NCBI GenBank assembly: GCA_029959555.1
Contig: JASCPI010000025.1
Location: 1-64,000 of the forward strand
Length of the DNA: 64,000 bases
Source of the DNA: Lysobacteraceae bacterium PS02065
GTDB lineage: Bacteria > Pseudomonadota > Gammaproteobacteria > Xanthomonadales > Rhodanobacteraceae
Direction: 5' to 3'
The notes below the pieces were generated by a model. The model searched no databases, was not told the origin of the DNA, and was given only the letters and a program-made list of their open reading frames with translations. Positions 17,117 through 24,559 of this stretch are shown in pieces. The translations under genes were made by a program, and so were the position numbers. Positions within the stretch are counted from its first letter, which is position 1. Each line of letters begins with the position of its first letter.

Positions 17117-18364
17117 ATGCACGCCCCCTCTTTCCGCTGGCCGGCGACCGCCGTGCTCGCCCTGCTCGCCGCGTGTGGTGGAGCGGCGCACCCAGGCTCC
17201 GGCGAGGCGATCGCCGCGCAGGCGCCGAAGACCGTGCTGCGCGAGACGCCGCACGGCGCGTTCGTCGAGCCCGCGCCGGCCGCCGGCACGCGCGGGCCGT
17301 CGACACCGATGCCCGTGAAAGCGCCCGCTACGCTGCAGCGCGTCGCGATCGTCGATCGCGAGGGCTTCGGCCAGCCGCTCGACGCCGCCACGATCGAGGT
17401 GCCGGCAGGCTGGGTCGCGCAAGGCGGCGTGCGCTGGCGTCCGGACGTCGAGTGCGTCGGCAACACGGTCGGTTTCGAATGGGCCGCGACCTCGTCCGAC
17501 GGCCTGCAGGCCGTGTCGTTGATGCCGCGCCTCGCGTGGCAGGTCGACGGCACCGTCGTGCCGATGAACCCGTGCCCGGCCGCGCCGATCCAGACCGCAC
17601 GCGCCTACCTCGAGTCGGTCGTGCGCAGCGCGCGCCCGCAGGCGCGCGTGCTCGCCTACCGGGAACGTGCCGACATCGTCACGGCGATGACCGCGAACGC
17701 GCACGCACCGGCCAATGGCTCACGCATGCGCCACGAGGCGGGCGAGATCCTCGTCGGTTACGCGCTGCAGGGCATCGAGATGCGCGAGGCCTTCGTCGCG
17801 GCGGTGACGTTCTCGGAGATCACCGACCCGATGATCGGCCGATCGGTCAACGGCATGTCGCAGGACCTCATCGCGCTGCGCGCGCCGGACGGCTCGCTCG
17901 ACTTCGCGCTGCTCGAGAAGCTGCGTCTGTCGGTGCGCTACGAGCGCGCCTGGGGCGAGCGCATGATCGCGCGCTCGCGCCAGCACGTCGAAGCCGTGTC
18001 GCAGCGCCAGGTCGCTTCGATCCAGGCCTGGCACCAGCGCCGCATGAACGAGATCACGATGCAGGGCATCCTCGAGCGCGGCCGCATCCGCATGGACACG
18101 ATCCAGGCGATCGGCCGCATCAACGACCAGGGCTTCGCGAACCGCCAGGCGACGAATGCGAGCATCCACACCGCGACGATCGACGCGATCCAGGAAGTGC
18201 AGCCGTGGCGCGACCCGACCAGCGGCAAGCAGATCGACCTGTCGATCCACTACCGCTACGCGTGGCAGCTCGACGACGGCCGCCAGTTCCTGACCGACCG
18301 CGCCGACTTCGACCCGCAGCGCGACCTCGGCATCGGCGGGCATGCGTTGCAGCCGGTGAGGTGA
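17117..18364 (+). CDS. putative lipoprotein of unknown function
   Basis: A 415-residue protein with a lipoprotein signal: hydrophobic stretch TAVLALLAAC with the modified Cys near residue 20. The mature part has no family I recognise. It contains a Pro/Ala-rich linker (35-75), a likely beta domain (75-170), a mixed region (170-275), and a long amphipathic, Gln/Arg-rich segment (about 275-360, including RQHVEAVSQRQVASIQAWHQ) likely to be coiled coil. The C-terminal IHYRYAWQLDDGRQFLTDRA stretch looks like a small beta domain. It is divergent from the rhodanese gene across about 156 bp. The function is unknown. Confidence 0.7.
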   Translation: MHAPSFRWPATAVLALLAACGGAAHPGSGEAIAAQAPKTVLRETPHGAFVEPAPAAGTRGPSTPMPVKAPATLQRVAIVDREGFGQPLDAATIEVPAGWVAQGGVRWRPDVECVGNTVGFEWAATSSDGLQAVSLMPRLAWQVDGTVVPMNPCPAAPIQTARAYLESVVRSARPQARVLAYRERADIVTAMTANAHAPANGSRMRHEAGEILVGYALQGIEMREAFVAAVTFSEITDPMIGRSVNGMSQDLIALRAPDGSLDFALLEKLRLSVRYERAWGERMIARSRQHVEAVSQRQVASIQAWHQRRMNEITMQGILERGRIRMDTIQAIGRINDQGFANRQATNASIHTATIDAIQEVQPWRDPTSGKQIDLSIHYRYAWQLDDGRQFLTDRADFDPQRDLGIGGHALQPVR

Positions 18365-18451
18365 GGCCACGCCGCGCGATGCTTCTCATGAGCGGAGCAG
18401 CATCATGGATGCTCGCCCTTTTCCTGCCACGTCGGATGCCAGCTCTCACAT

Positions 18452-18862
18452 CGTCATCCCGGCTCACGCCCACTGCTGTCCGCGGAAAATCCGCACACCG
18501 CGTCGCACCGTCAACAGGGCTGTCGAATGGCGTTTCCGTGCGCTCGGCGTCTCGCGATTTCACGGGCTCGACGCATCCTTCCGGCGTCGCGTTGCGTTCG
18601 AGTCCCTCTCCCTCCGGTAGAGGGGTTGGGGAGAGGTGCGGAACCGAGACCACATCCGATCATCGTCGCGGTCCCGGACCCTCATCCGGCCCTGCGGGCC
18701 ACCTTCTCCCGGAGGGAGAAGGAATGAACGCGCGCGATGCCGTGTCGCCGCGAGAACGAGTCGTCATCCCGGCATTCATCGCCGGAAGCCTGACGTGACA
18801 ACGCTTTCCAGTCTTCGCTTCGAACTCTCCCCGGACAGCATTGGACTTGCGCCGGGATGACG
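18452..18862. mobile_element. MITE-like non-coding element, copy B
   Basis: A 411-bp element with 34-bp terminal inverted repeats (18452-18485 and 18829-18862) that match at 29 of 34 positions. Each begins CGTCATCCCGGC and carries TGCTGTCCG near its inner end. The interior, including a CCCTCTCC/GAGAGGGG and CCCTCATCCGGCCCTGCGG block at 18604-18722, aligns throughout with the element at 7495-7906. It holds no credible ORF. It occupies most of the 600-bp gap between 18364 and 18967. Confidence 0.75.
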
Positions 18863-18966
18863 GCACGCTAGTCGACGGCCTTCGCGTTTCTCGATCTCGT
18901 CCCGCACCGATTTTCCGCGCTAGGATCGGTCCGTCGCACCGACGCGACGCCATCAGGGAAGGCAGC

Positions 18967-19893
18967 ATGTCGAGGTTCCGCATGGCGGCATCCATCGCCG
19001 CGATCACGATCGCCCTGCTTACCCTGTCCGCGTGCTCGCGGGAGCAGCCCGCCGACACCGAAGCCGCGCGCAAGGCCGTCGCCGCACTGCTGGACGTCGA
19101 TCGGGCGGCCTCGCGGAAGGCGGCAGATCGCGATGCCGCCGAGGTCATGGGAGGTCTGTTCTCCTCGTCGGCAGCGTTGCTTCTGGACGACGGGCGCTTC
19201 GTGAGTGGAAGGAAGGCCATCGTCGAAGCCCTGCGGGCGGACCCCGCCGATCAGGGGGCACGCGCAAGCTGGACGCCTTGGGGTGGCGGGCTGTCGGCGG
19301 ATGGCCAGCACGGCTTCACGTTCGGGCATCAGAACGTTCAACGCGCTGACGGCTCGAGTCGGGCGTTCAAGTACCTCGCCTACTGGAAGCGTGACCCCGA
19401 CCCGGACGGCTGGCGCCTGGGCGCCTACAAGCGCATTCCTGCGGCCGCGAGCGAGCCCCCGCACGACGTCGCGACGTATCCGCCTCGAGCCTCGCCCCAC
19501 CGCGCTGACGACGATGCCGTTCGCGCGCTCGCCACCTCGATGATGGAGACCGACGCCGCGTTCTCGCGTGACGTGCAGTCGATCGGCCTCGTGGCGGCAT
19601 TCGAACGTCACGTCCACACCGATGCGATCGACCTCGGTCGCGCCGGCGAAGCCGACGTGATCCGCGGTGCACCGGCGATCGCGCGCTTCGTCGGCGAAGG
19701 TCAGCAGAGCGGGAGCCGTCCGCTCTCATGGAGGCCGAACAGTGCCGCGATCGCGGACAGCGGGGACCTCGGCGTGACCTTCGGCGACATGCGCGCGGGG
19801 AACGAGGGCGGCGCAGAGGCCACGTCCACCCAGTACTTCGCGATCTGGCGCCGCGACAGCCGCGACGATCCCTGGCGCCAGGTCGCCGAGTAG
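18967..19893 (+). CDS. lipoprotein with two NTF2/SnoaL-like domains
   Basis: A 308-residue protein with a lipoprotein signal ending in LLTLSACS (Cys near residue 21). The mature chain appears to be two tandem copies of a DUF4440/SnoaL-like cone fold. The first (about 30-155) has AAEVMGGLFSSSAALLLDDGR...GRKAIVEAL...FKYLAYWKRD. The second (about 180-308) has a matching AFERHVHTDAIDL...IRGAPAIARFV...QYFAIWRRD. The parallel YWKRD/IWRRD strands support duplication. Such domains may be enzymes or ligand binders; no catalytic residues can be assigned. It converges on purU with a 3-bp gap. Confidence 0.75.
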   Translation: MSRFRMAASIAAITIALLTLSACSREQPADTEAARKAVAALLDVDRAASRKAADRDAAEVMGGLFSSSAALLLDDGRFVSGRKAIVEALRADPADQGARASWTPWGGGLSADGQHGFTFGHQNVQRADGSSRAFKYLAYWKRDPDPDGWRLGAYKRIPAAASEPPHDVATYPPRASPHRADDDAVRALATSMMETDAAFSRDVQSIGLVAAFERHVHTDAIDLGRAGEADVIRGAPAIARFVGEGQQSGSRPLSWRPNSAAIADSGDLGVTFGDMRAGNEGGAEATSTQYFAIWRRDSRDDPWRQVAE

Positions 19894-19896
19894 CGC

Positions 19897-20748
19897 CTAG
19901 CGGAACACCACCGTGCGGTGCCCGTTGAGCAGGATGCGGTGCTCGACGTGGCGGCGCACCGCGCGGGCGAGCACGAGCGACTCGGTGTCGCTGCCGACGC
20001 GCACGAGCTCGCGCGGCGTCATCGTGTGGTCCACGCGCGCGACGTCCTGCTCGATGATCGGACCTTCGTCGAGATCGCGCGTCACGTAGTGCGCGGTCGC
20101 GCCGATGATCTTGACGCCGCGCGCATGCGCCTGGTGATAAGGACGCGCGCCCTTGAAGCTCGGCAGGAAGCTGTGGTGGATGTTGATCGCGCGGCCGGCC
20201 AGCGCGTCGCACAGCGACGGCGACAGGATCTGCATGTAGCGCGCGAGCACGACGAGGTCGACGCGCTCGGCCGCGACGAGGTCGAGCAGGCGTCGCTCCT
20301 GCGCGTCGCGCGTGGCCGCCTCGACCGGCAGGTGGTGGAACGGCACGCCGTACGAACCCGCGAGCGCGGCGAAGTCCTCGTGGTTGCTCGCGACGGCCGC
20401 GATCTCGACCGGCAGCTGGCCGCTGTGCGCGCGGAACAGCAGGTCGTTGAGGCAGTGGCCTTGCCGGCTCACGAGCACGAGCAGGCGCGCGCGCCGGCGT
20501 GCATCGTGCAGCTGCCAGTCCATGCCGAACGCCGCGCCGAGCTCGCCGAAGCGCGCGTCGAGCGTCTCGCGCGCGAGCGTCGGCGGCGCATCGAAGTGCA
20601 CGCGCAGGAAGAAGCGCCCGGTTTCCTCGTCGCCGAACTGCTGCGCGTCGAGGATGTTGCAGCCGGCCTCGAACAGCAGGCCGCTGACGCGGTAGACGAT
20701 GCCGGTGCGGTCGGGGCACGACAGGGTCAGGATGAAATCGCGGTGCAT
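19897..20748 (-). CDS. purU: formyltetrahydrofolate deformylase
   Basis: A 283-residue cytoplasmic enzyme that hydrolyses 10-formyl-THF to THF and formate, balancing one-carbon pools and feeding PurT. An N-terminal ACT domain (residues 1-85, FILTLSCPDRTGIVYRVS) is followed by a formyltransferase-like catalytic domain with NIHHSFLPSFKGARPYHQA (catalytic Asn and His) and AHYVTRDLDEGPIIEQD (catalytic Asp). Length and domain order are standard for PurU. ATG 20748 starts at the ACT domain. It is a stand-alone gene. Confidence 0.95.
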   Translation of the reverse strand: MHRDFILTLSCPDRTGIVYRVSGLLFEAGCNILDAQQFGDEETGRFFLRVHFDAPPTLARETLDARFGELGAAFGMDWQLHDARRRARLLVLVSRQGHCLNDLLFRAHSGQLPVEIAAVASNHEDFAALAGSYGVPFHHLPVEAATRDAQERRLLDLVAAERVDLVVLARYMQILSPSLCDALAGRAINIHHSFLPSFKGARPYHQAHARGVKIIGATAHYVTRDLDEGPIIEQDVARVDHTMTPRELVRVGSDTESLVLARAVRRHVEHRILLNGHRTVVFR

Positions 20749-20829
20749 GGCGCGGCGCAGGATCGGGGCGGCCGCGCAGTCTAGCGTCGGGCGATCCGGC
20801 GCGCGACGTGCGCGCCGGATCGTGCGGCG

Positions 20830-21363
20830 TCAGCCGATGCGTGCGCCGTAGTCCGCTTCAAGCTGCGTGAAGCGCGACCAGAACCCTTCGGGCTCGCGCG
20901 CCTCGAGTCGTGCGGCGAGCACGCCGAGGTGGGTATGCCATCCGGCGGCGACGCTGACCTTGTCGTCGCGGCTTGCGAGTCGCCGATGCGTCACGACGAG
21001 ATGGACGCGCTCGCCGCGCGGCGTGAGTTCGAACGTGACGTCGGACGGCTCGGCACCGTCGCCCCAGGTGAACGCGAGCAGGCGTGGCGGATCGCAGGCG
21101 GTGACGCGCCCGTGCAGGGTCGCCTCCTCGGCATGTGCGGCATGGTGCGCGGGTGCCGGCGTGTCGTCGTCGGTGAGTGCGTTGTTGTGGAACACGAGAT
21201 CCACCGAGCCGCCGACACGCTGGTCCATCGGGCCATCCGCGAGCCAGCGCGCGCGTTTGTCGGGGTCGACGAGATGGCTCCACAGGCGCTCGATCGGCCC
21301 CGGGAGATCGCGCTCGATGCGCACGCTGTCGCGTGAAGGCATGCTGCCGTAGTCGTCCATCAT
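20830..21363 (-). CDS. SRPBCC (AHSA1-like) domain protein
   Basis: A 177-residue protein of the START/Bet v 1-like SRPBCC fold, AHSA1 subgroup. It shows the typical opening IERDLPGPIERLWSHLVDPDKRARWL, GGSVDLVF, a PPRLLAFTWGD strand, and the closing amphipathic helix GWHTHLGVLAARLEA. These proteins bind hydrophobic ligands; specific functions are rarely known. It lies 43 bp downstream of an ArsR gene on the same strand, an arrangement seen very often, so it is probably co-transcribed from the ArsR-controlled promoter at 21762-21816. The start is MMDDYGS, behind GAGGACAGG. Confidence 0.85.
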   Translation of the reverse strand: MMDDYGSMPSRDSVRIERDLPGPIERLWSHLVDPDKRARWLADGPMDQRVGGSVDLVFHNNALTDDDTPAPAHHAAHAEEATLHGRVTACDPPRLLAFTWGDGAEPSDVTFELTPRGERVHLVVTHRRLASRDDKVSVAAGWHTHLGVLAARLEAREPEGFWSRFTQLEADYGARIG

Positions 21364-21406
21364 CCTGTCCTCGTGATCGATGCGACCACGGTGGTCGCGG
21401 AAGGCC

Positions 21407-21769
21407 TCAGCGCGCGCGCGGGCGACGTGGGCGTGGTGGGGCGTCCTCGGCATCGAGCAGCGCCTCGAGGGCGTCGAGGCGCGTGTTCCAGAAGTGCTCG
21501 TAATGGCGCAGCCATTCCGCGCCCGCGTGCATGGGGCCCGGCTCGAGCGCACAGAGGTGCGTGCGGCCGTTCACGGTGCGCCGGATCAGCCCGGCCGCCT
21601 CGAGCACCTTGATGTGCTTGGAGGCACCGGCCAGCGAGATCTCGAACGGCGCGGCGAGCTCGCCGACGCTGCGCTCGCCTCGGGCGAGTTCGGCCAGCAT
21701 CGCGCGGCGCGTCGGATCGGCAAGCGCCTGGAAGACGGCGTCGAGGGCATCGGAGAAATGCTCAACCAT
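21407..21769 (-). CDS. ArsR-family transcriptional repressor
   Basis: A 120-residue winged-helix protein with the ArsR core: ALDAVFQALADPTRRAMLAELARGERSVGELAAPFEISLAGASKHIKVLEAAGLI in outline. It has no CVC metal-binding motif in the recognition helix, so it belongs to the non-metal ArsR class paired with SRPBCC proteins. I start at ATG 21769, because a -10 element lies only 7 bases upstream, and a start at 21808 would place the promoter inside the gene. Two near-identical palindromes flank the promoter, indicating autorepression of the two-gene unit. Confidence 0.88.
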   Translation of the reverse strand: MVEHFSDALDAVFQALADPTRRAMLAELARGERSVGELAAPFEISLAGASKHIKVLEAAGLIRRTVNGRTHLCALEPGPMHAGAEWLRHYEHFWNTRLDALEALLDAEDAPPRPRRPRAR

Positions 21770-21816
21770 GTGGTTGACTATAGCCGGTCGCCGACAAATG
21801 TCAACCATATGGTTGA
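21762..21816 (-). promoter_or_regulatory. leaderless arsR promoter between two palindromic operators
   Basis: On the minus strand TTGACA and TATAGT are separated by 16 bases, and ATG follows TATAGT after only 7 bases, so transcription would begin about one base before the start codon. TCAACCATATGGTTGA (21801-21816, perfect palindrome) overlaps the -35 box. A near-perfect copy (21762-21777, one mismatch) covers the start codon. The centres are 39 bp apart, about four helical turns. This is likely ArsR autoregulation. Confidence 0.75.
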
Positions 21817-21863
21817 ATGATTATCCGGATCACATGCGGCGCACGTGTCGCGATGCCCCACTT

Positions 21864-21932
21864 GAGGTCAGGTTCATCTCCACGTCGTACGCGCGTCGTC
21901 GGGAATCTGCTCGGGATATGAACCTGACCCCA
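21864..21932. repeat. GGTCAGGTTCAT inverted repeat
   Basis: GGTCAGGTTCAT at 21866-21877 is mirrored by ATGAACCTGACC at 21918-21929, bracketing about 40 bp. A related unit with the same AGGTTC/GAACCT ends is at 37955-38020. It is a dispersed palindromic repeat in the gap between the ArsR promoter and the tautomerase gene. Confidence 0.6.
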
Positions 21933-22014
21933 GGCCGTCGCGACACCCGGGATGACAATGAGCCCGATCCCGGGTCATGTGAATCCGGGCTCCCGGCTTC
22001 GTCGCATGATCGCG

Positions 22015-22413
22015 TCAACGCGCGGGGTGCTGGTAGCGGTACTCCTGCGTGCGCCCGCCATAGCCGTACGCGGCCGCGCGCACGTCGTGCACATGCAGGT
22101 AGCTCTCCTCGTGGAGGCCGCCGAGCAGGTCTTCGAACAGCGCGAACACTTCGGCCATCCACGCGGCCTTTTCGGCCTTGGTATTCGTCTCGTCGGTGAT
22201 CGTGATCTCGACGTGCATGCTGGCGAGGCCGTGCTCGCTGAGCGGCTTTCCGGCGACGAACCAGAGGGCAGGATCGACGTAGTCGACGACGACGGCGGTC
22301 ACCGCGGGATCCTTGCCGAGCAGGCGCGTGGTGCGCTCGACGAGGCCATCGACGATCGCACGCGTGAGTGAGGGTGTGGGCGTCGCCGCGACGCGGGTGG
22401 TGATGATGGGCAT
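22015..22413 (-). CDS. tautomerase-family protein
   Basis: A 132-residue protein starting Met-Pro-Ile-Ile. In the tautomerase superfamily the Met is removed and Pro1 becomes the catalytic base, so this start is mechanistically supported; GAGGAG lies just upstream. A segment FVAGKPLSEHG and the HVEITITDETNTKAEKA helix fit the 4-oxalocrotonate tautomerase/MIF-like fold, and the length suggests a fused-repeat or cis-CaaD-like member. The substrate is unknown. It lies 53 bp behind marR, with a putative MarR site in the gap. Confidence 0.75.
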   Translation of the reverse strand: MPIITTRVAATPTPSLTRAIVDGLVERTTRLLGKDPAVTAVVVDYVDPALWFVAGKPLSEHGLASMHVEITITDETNTKAEKAAWMAEVFALFEDLLGGLHEESYLHVHDVRAAAYGYGGRTQEYRYQHPAR

Positions 22414-22435
22414 GATGATCTCCTCATTCAATAAT

Positions 22436-22448
22436 TTAGCTATGCAAC
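22436..22448. promoter_or_regulatory. putative MarR operator, site 1
   Basis: TTAGCTATGCAAC lies in the 53-bp gap between marR and the tautomerase gene. The same 13-mer with one change (TTAGCCATGCAAC) precedes marR itself at 22914-22926. Sharing between two short upstream regions suggests a common binding site, most simply for the MarR protein. Confidence 0.45.
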
Positions 22449-22466
22449 TTTCAGGTCGAGGAAGAA

Positions 22467-22898
22467 TCAGTCCTCGTCGAGCGTGGTTCGAAGCTCGCGC
22501 AGCTGGGCCACAGCGCTGGCGAACGCGTCGTCGCCGGCCTCGCGCCGGATCGCGCGCGTCACCGACGCGCTGGCGGCGTCGAGCGAGGCCTGCATCGCGA
22601 TGGCCTTGGCGGTCGGATGCACCTCGATCTCGCGGCCGTCGTTGGCCGACGCACGGCGCACGAGCAGCTTCTTCGCCGCGAGCCCGTCGAGCGCCCGCGT
22701 CGCGGTGGGACGCGAGATCACCATCGCCTCGGCGAGCTCGCCCTGCAGCAGGCCCGGCCGCCGCAGCACCACGCGCAGCACGAACCCCTGCGGCGCGGTC
22801 AGGCCGAACGGCGCGAATGCCTCGCCCCAGCGTCGTTCGAGACGGCGGGCAAGCGCCGTGGTATTGAAATACAGGCACTGGTCGAACATGGTTCGCAT
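22467..22898 (-). CDS. MarR-family transcriptional regulator
   Basis: A 143-residue winged-helix repressor. Core motifs are GLTAPQGFVLRVVLRRPG, then LLQGELAEAMVISRPTATRALDGLAAKKLL (recognition helix) and the wing RRASANDGREIEVHPT. MarR dimers usually release DNA on binding phenolic or oxidised ligands. I choose ATG 22898, as GGAGG lies 6 bases upstream; the ATG at 22910 would use that site as coding sequence. It is the first gene of a probable marR-tautomerase unit with the repeated TTAGCNATGCAAC site before each gene. Confidence 0.88.
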   Translation of the reverse strand: MRTMFDQCLYFNTTALARRLERRWGEAFAPFGLTAPQGFVLRVVLRRPGLLQGELAEAMVISRPTATRALDGLAAKKLLVRRASANDGREIEVHPTAKAIAMQASLDAASASVTRAIRREAGDDAFASAVAQLRELRTTLDED

Positions 22899-22913
22899 GC
22901 TAGCCTCCATTGA

Positions 22914-22926
22914 TTAGCCATGCAAC
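22914..22926. promoter_or_regulatory. putative MarR operator, site 2
   Basis: TTAGCCATGCAAC sits just upstream of the marR ribosome-binding site and overlaps the TAA stop codon of the racemase gene. It is one base different from site 1 at 22436-22448. It is the likely autoregulatory site of marR. Confidence 0.45.
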
Positions 22927-23660
22927 AAGACGTCCATTTCCGAATCGGGTCGCGACTCCTTGACCACGTGCCCCGCGAGGGCCGCGGCGACGGCTGCACG
23001 TGCGTGCAGCACGGTCGTGTCGAACACGGGCACGTCCACGTCACCCTCGCCCACCAGCAGCCCGATCTCGGTGCAGCCGAGGATGATCGCGCCGGCACCA
23101 CGCGCGACGAGGTCGGCCATGACGCGCCGGTAGGCCTCGCGCGACCGCGCATCGACGACGCCGACGCAGAGTTCGTCGTAGATGACACGGTGCACGAGTG
23201 CGCGATCGTCGGGGGTGGGCAGCACGACCTCGAGGCCTCGCTCGACCAGGCGCTCGCGGTAGAACGCCTCCTCCATCGTGAAGCGCGTGCCGAGCAGGCC
23301 GACCCTGCGGACACCGGCGGCTCGCACCGCGGCGGCGGTCGGATCGGCGATGTGCAGAAGCGGGATCGCGACCGCGGCTTCGATCGCCGGTGCCACCTTG
23401 TGCATCGTGTTCGTGCACAGCACGAGCAGGTCCGCGCCGGCCGCCTCGAGCGCGCGCGCCGCGTCGCCGAGCAGACGACCCGCGGTATTCCAGTCGCCGC
23501 TGCGCTGGAGGTGCTCGATGTCGTCGAAATCGACGCTGTAGAGGACCAGCCGCGCCGAATGCAGGCCGCCGAGCGCATGCTTCACGGCCTCGTTGACGAG
23601 GCGGTAATAGAGCGCCGTCGATTCCCAGCTCATGCCACCGATGAGGCCGATCGTCTTCAT
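22914..23660 (-). CDS. aspartate/glutamate racemase family protein
   Basis: A 248-residue cytoplasmic protein starting MKTIGLIGGMSWEST, the standard opening of the Asp/Glu racemase family. Both catalytic cysteines are visible: LVLCTNTMHK (about residue 87) and IILGCTEIGLL (about residue 197). Such enzymes epimerise amino acids by a cofactor-free two-base mechanism. Most similar to aspartate racemases of the YgeA type; the true substrate is uncertain. ATG 23660 starts at the conserved segment; the longer upstream frame overlaps the sirtuin gene. It could be co-transcribed with the upstream sirtuin gene (77-bp gap). Confidence 0.88.
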   Translation of the reverse strand: MKTIGLIGGMSWESTALYYRLVNEAVKHALGGLHSARLVLYSVDFDDIEHLQRSGDWNTAGRLLGDAARALEAAGADLLVLCTNTMHKVAPAIEAAVAIPLLHIADPTAAAVRAAGVRRVGLLGTRFTMEEAFYRERLVERGLEVVLPTPDDRALVHRVIYDELCVGVVDARSREAYRRVMADLVARGAGAIILGCTEIGLLVGEGDVDVPVFDTTVLHARAAVAAALAGHVVKESRPDSEMDVLLHG

Positions 23661-23737
23661 CGCAAGGTCCGCCGCCCGCCGGGGATGGACGATACGCCCA
23701 ATCGGGCGTGGCTGCGCGCCGCCCCCGGACCCCGCGT

Positions 23738-24559
23738 TCAGGCCCGCAACATGAACCCGAGGGCCTCGTCGAGCGGCGCCTCGATCTTGAGCGCGAACAG
23801 GTCGTCGGCGCGCGTGCGGCCGAGGTTGGCCGCGGCGATGGGCAGGCCGAGCCGTGACGCCGCGACCGCGAAGCGGTAGCCCGAGTACACCATCAGCGAC
23901 GAGCCGACCACCAACATCGCGTCGGCGCGCGCGAGCGACGCCATCGCGGCATCGACACGCTCGCGCGGCACGTTCTCGCCGAAGAACACCACGTCGGGCT
24001 TGAGGACGCCGCCGCAGGCCGGGCACGCCGGTACCTCGAACGTGTCGAACGCGACGGCATCGAGGTCGGCGTCGCCATCCGGTGCAGGACCCGCCTCGAG
24101 GTCGACCCAGCCCGGATTGGCCGCGACCAGCGCGTGCTGGAACGCCTCGCGCGGACCGCGCCAGGTGCAGGTCATGCAGCGCACCGTGTCGAGACGGCCG
24201 TGCAGGTCGATCACCGCACGGCTGCCGGCGGCCTGATGCAGGCCGTCGACGTTCTGGGTCAGCAGCAATTCGACGCGGCCGGCATGCTCGAGGGCGGCAA
24301 GCGCAGCGTGGACGGTGTTCGGCCTGGCGTGGCCGAAACGGCGCCAGCCGACGAGGCTGCGCGCCCAGTAGCGGCGGCGCACGTGGTCGTCGCCGAGGAA
24401 GGCCGGCAACGTGACCGGTGGCGGTCGCTTCCAGCTGCCGTCGAGGTCGCGGTAGTCGGGAATGCCCGAGGCCGTGCTGCAGCCGGCACCGGTCAGCACG
24501 AACAGGCGTGCATGCGCCTCGACGAACGCGCGCAACGCGTCCACACCGTGCGTGCTCAC
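23738..24559 (-). CDS. NAD-dependent protein deacylase, SIR2 family
   Basis: A 273-residue sirtuin that removes acyl groups from lysines using NAD+. It shows the NAD-binding LTGAGCSTASGIPDYRD, catalytic-site TQNVDGLHQAAGS with the following DLHG (catalytic His), and the zinc ribbon CMTC...CPAC. Further on come PDVVFFGENVP and VVGSSLMVYSGYR. GTG 24559 overlaps the stop of the J-domain gene (GTGA), indicating coupled translation with the chaperone genes. A longer frame upstream is antisense-like filler within the J-protein gene. Class II/III assignment is not certain. The context suggests a link between deacylation and the HscC chaperone system. Confidence 0.92.
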   Translation of the reverse strand: MSTHGVDALRAFVEAHARLFVLTGAGCSTASGIPDYRDLDGSWKRPPPVTLPAFLGDDHVRRRYWARSLVGWRRFGHARPNTVHAALAALEHAGRVELLLTQNVDGLHQAAGSRAVIDLHGRLDTVRCMTCTWRGPREAFQHALVAANPGWVDLEAGPAPDGDADLDAVAFDTFEVPACPACGGVLKPDVVFFGENVPRERVDAAMASLARADAMLVVGSSLMVYSGYRFAVAASRLGLPIAAANLGRTRADDLFALKIEAPLDEALGFMLRA

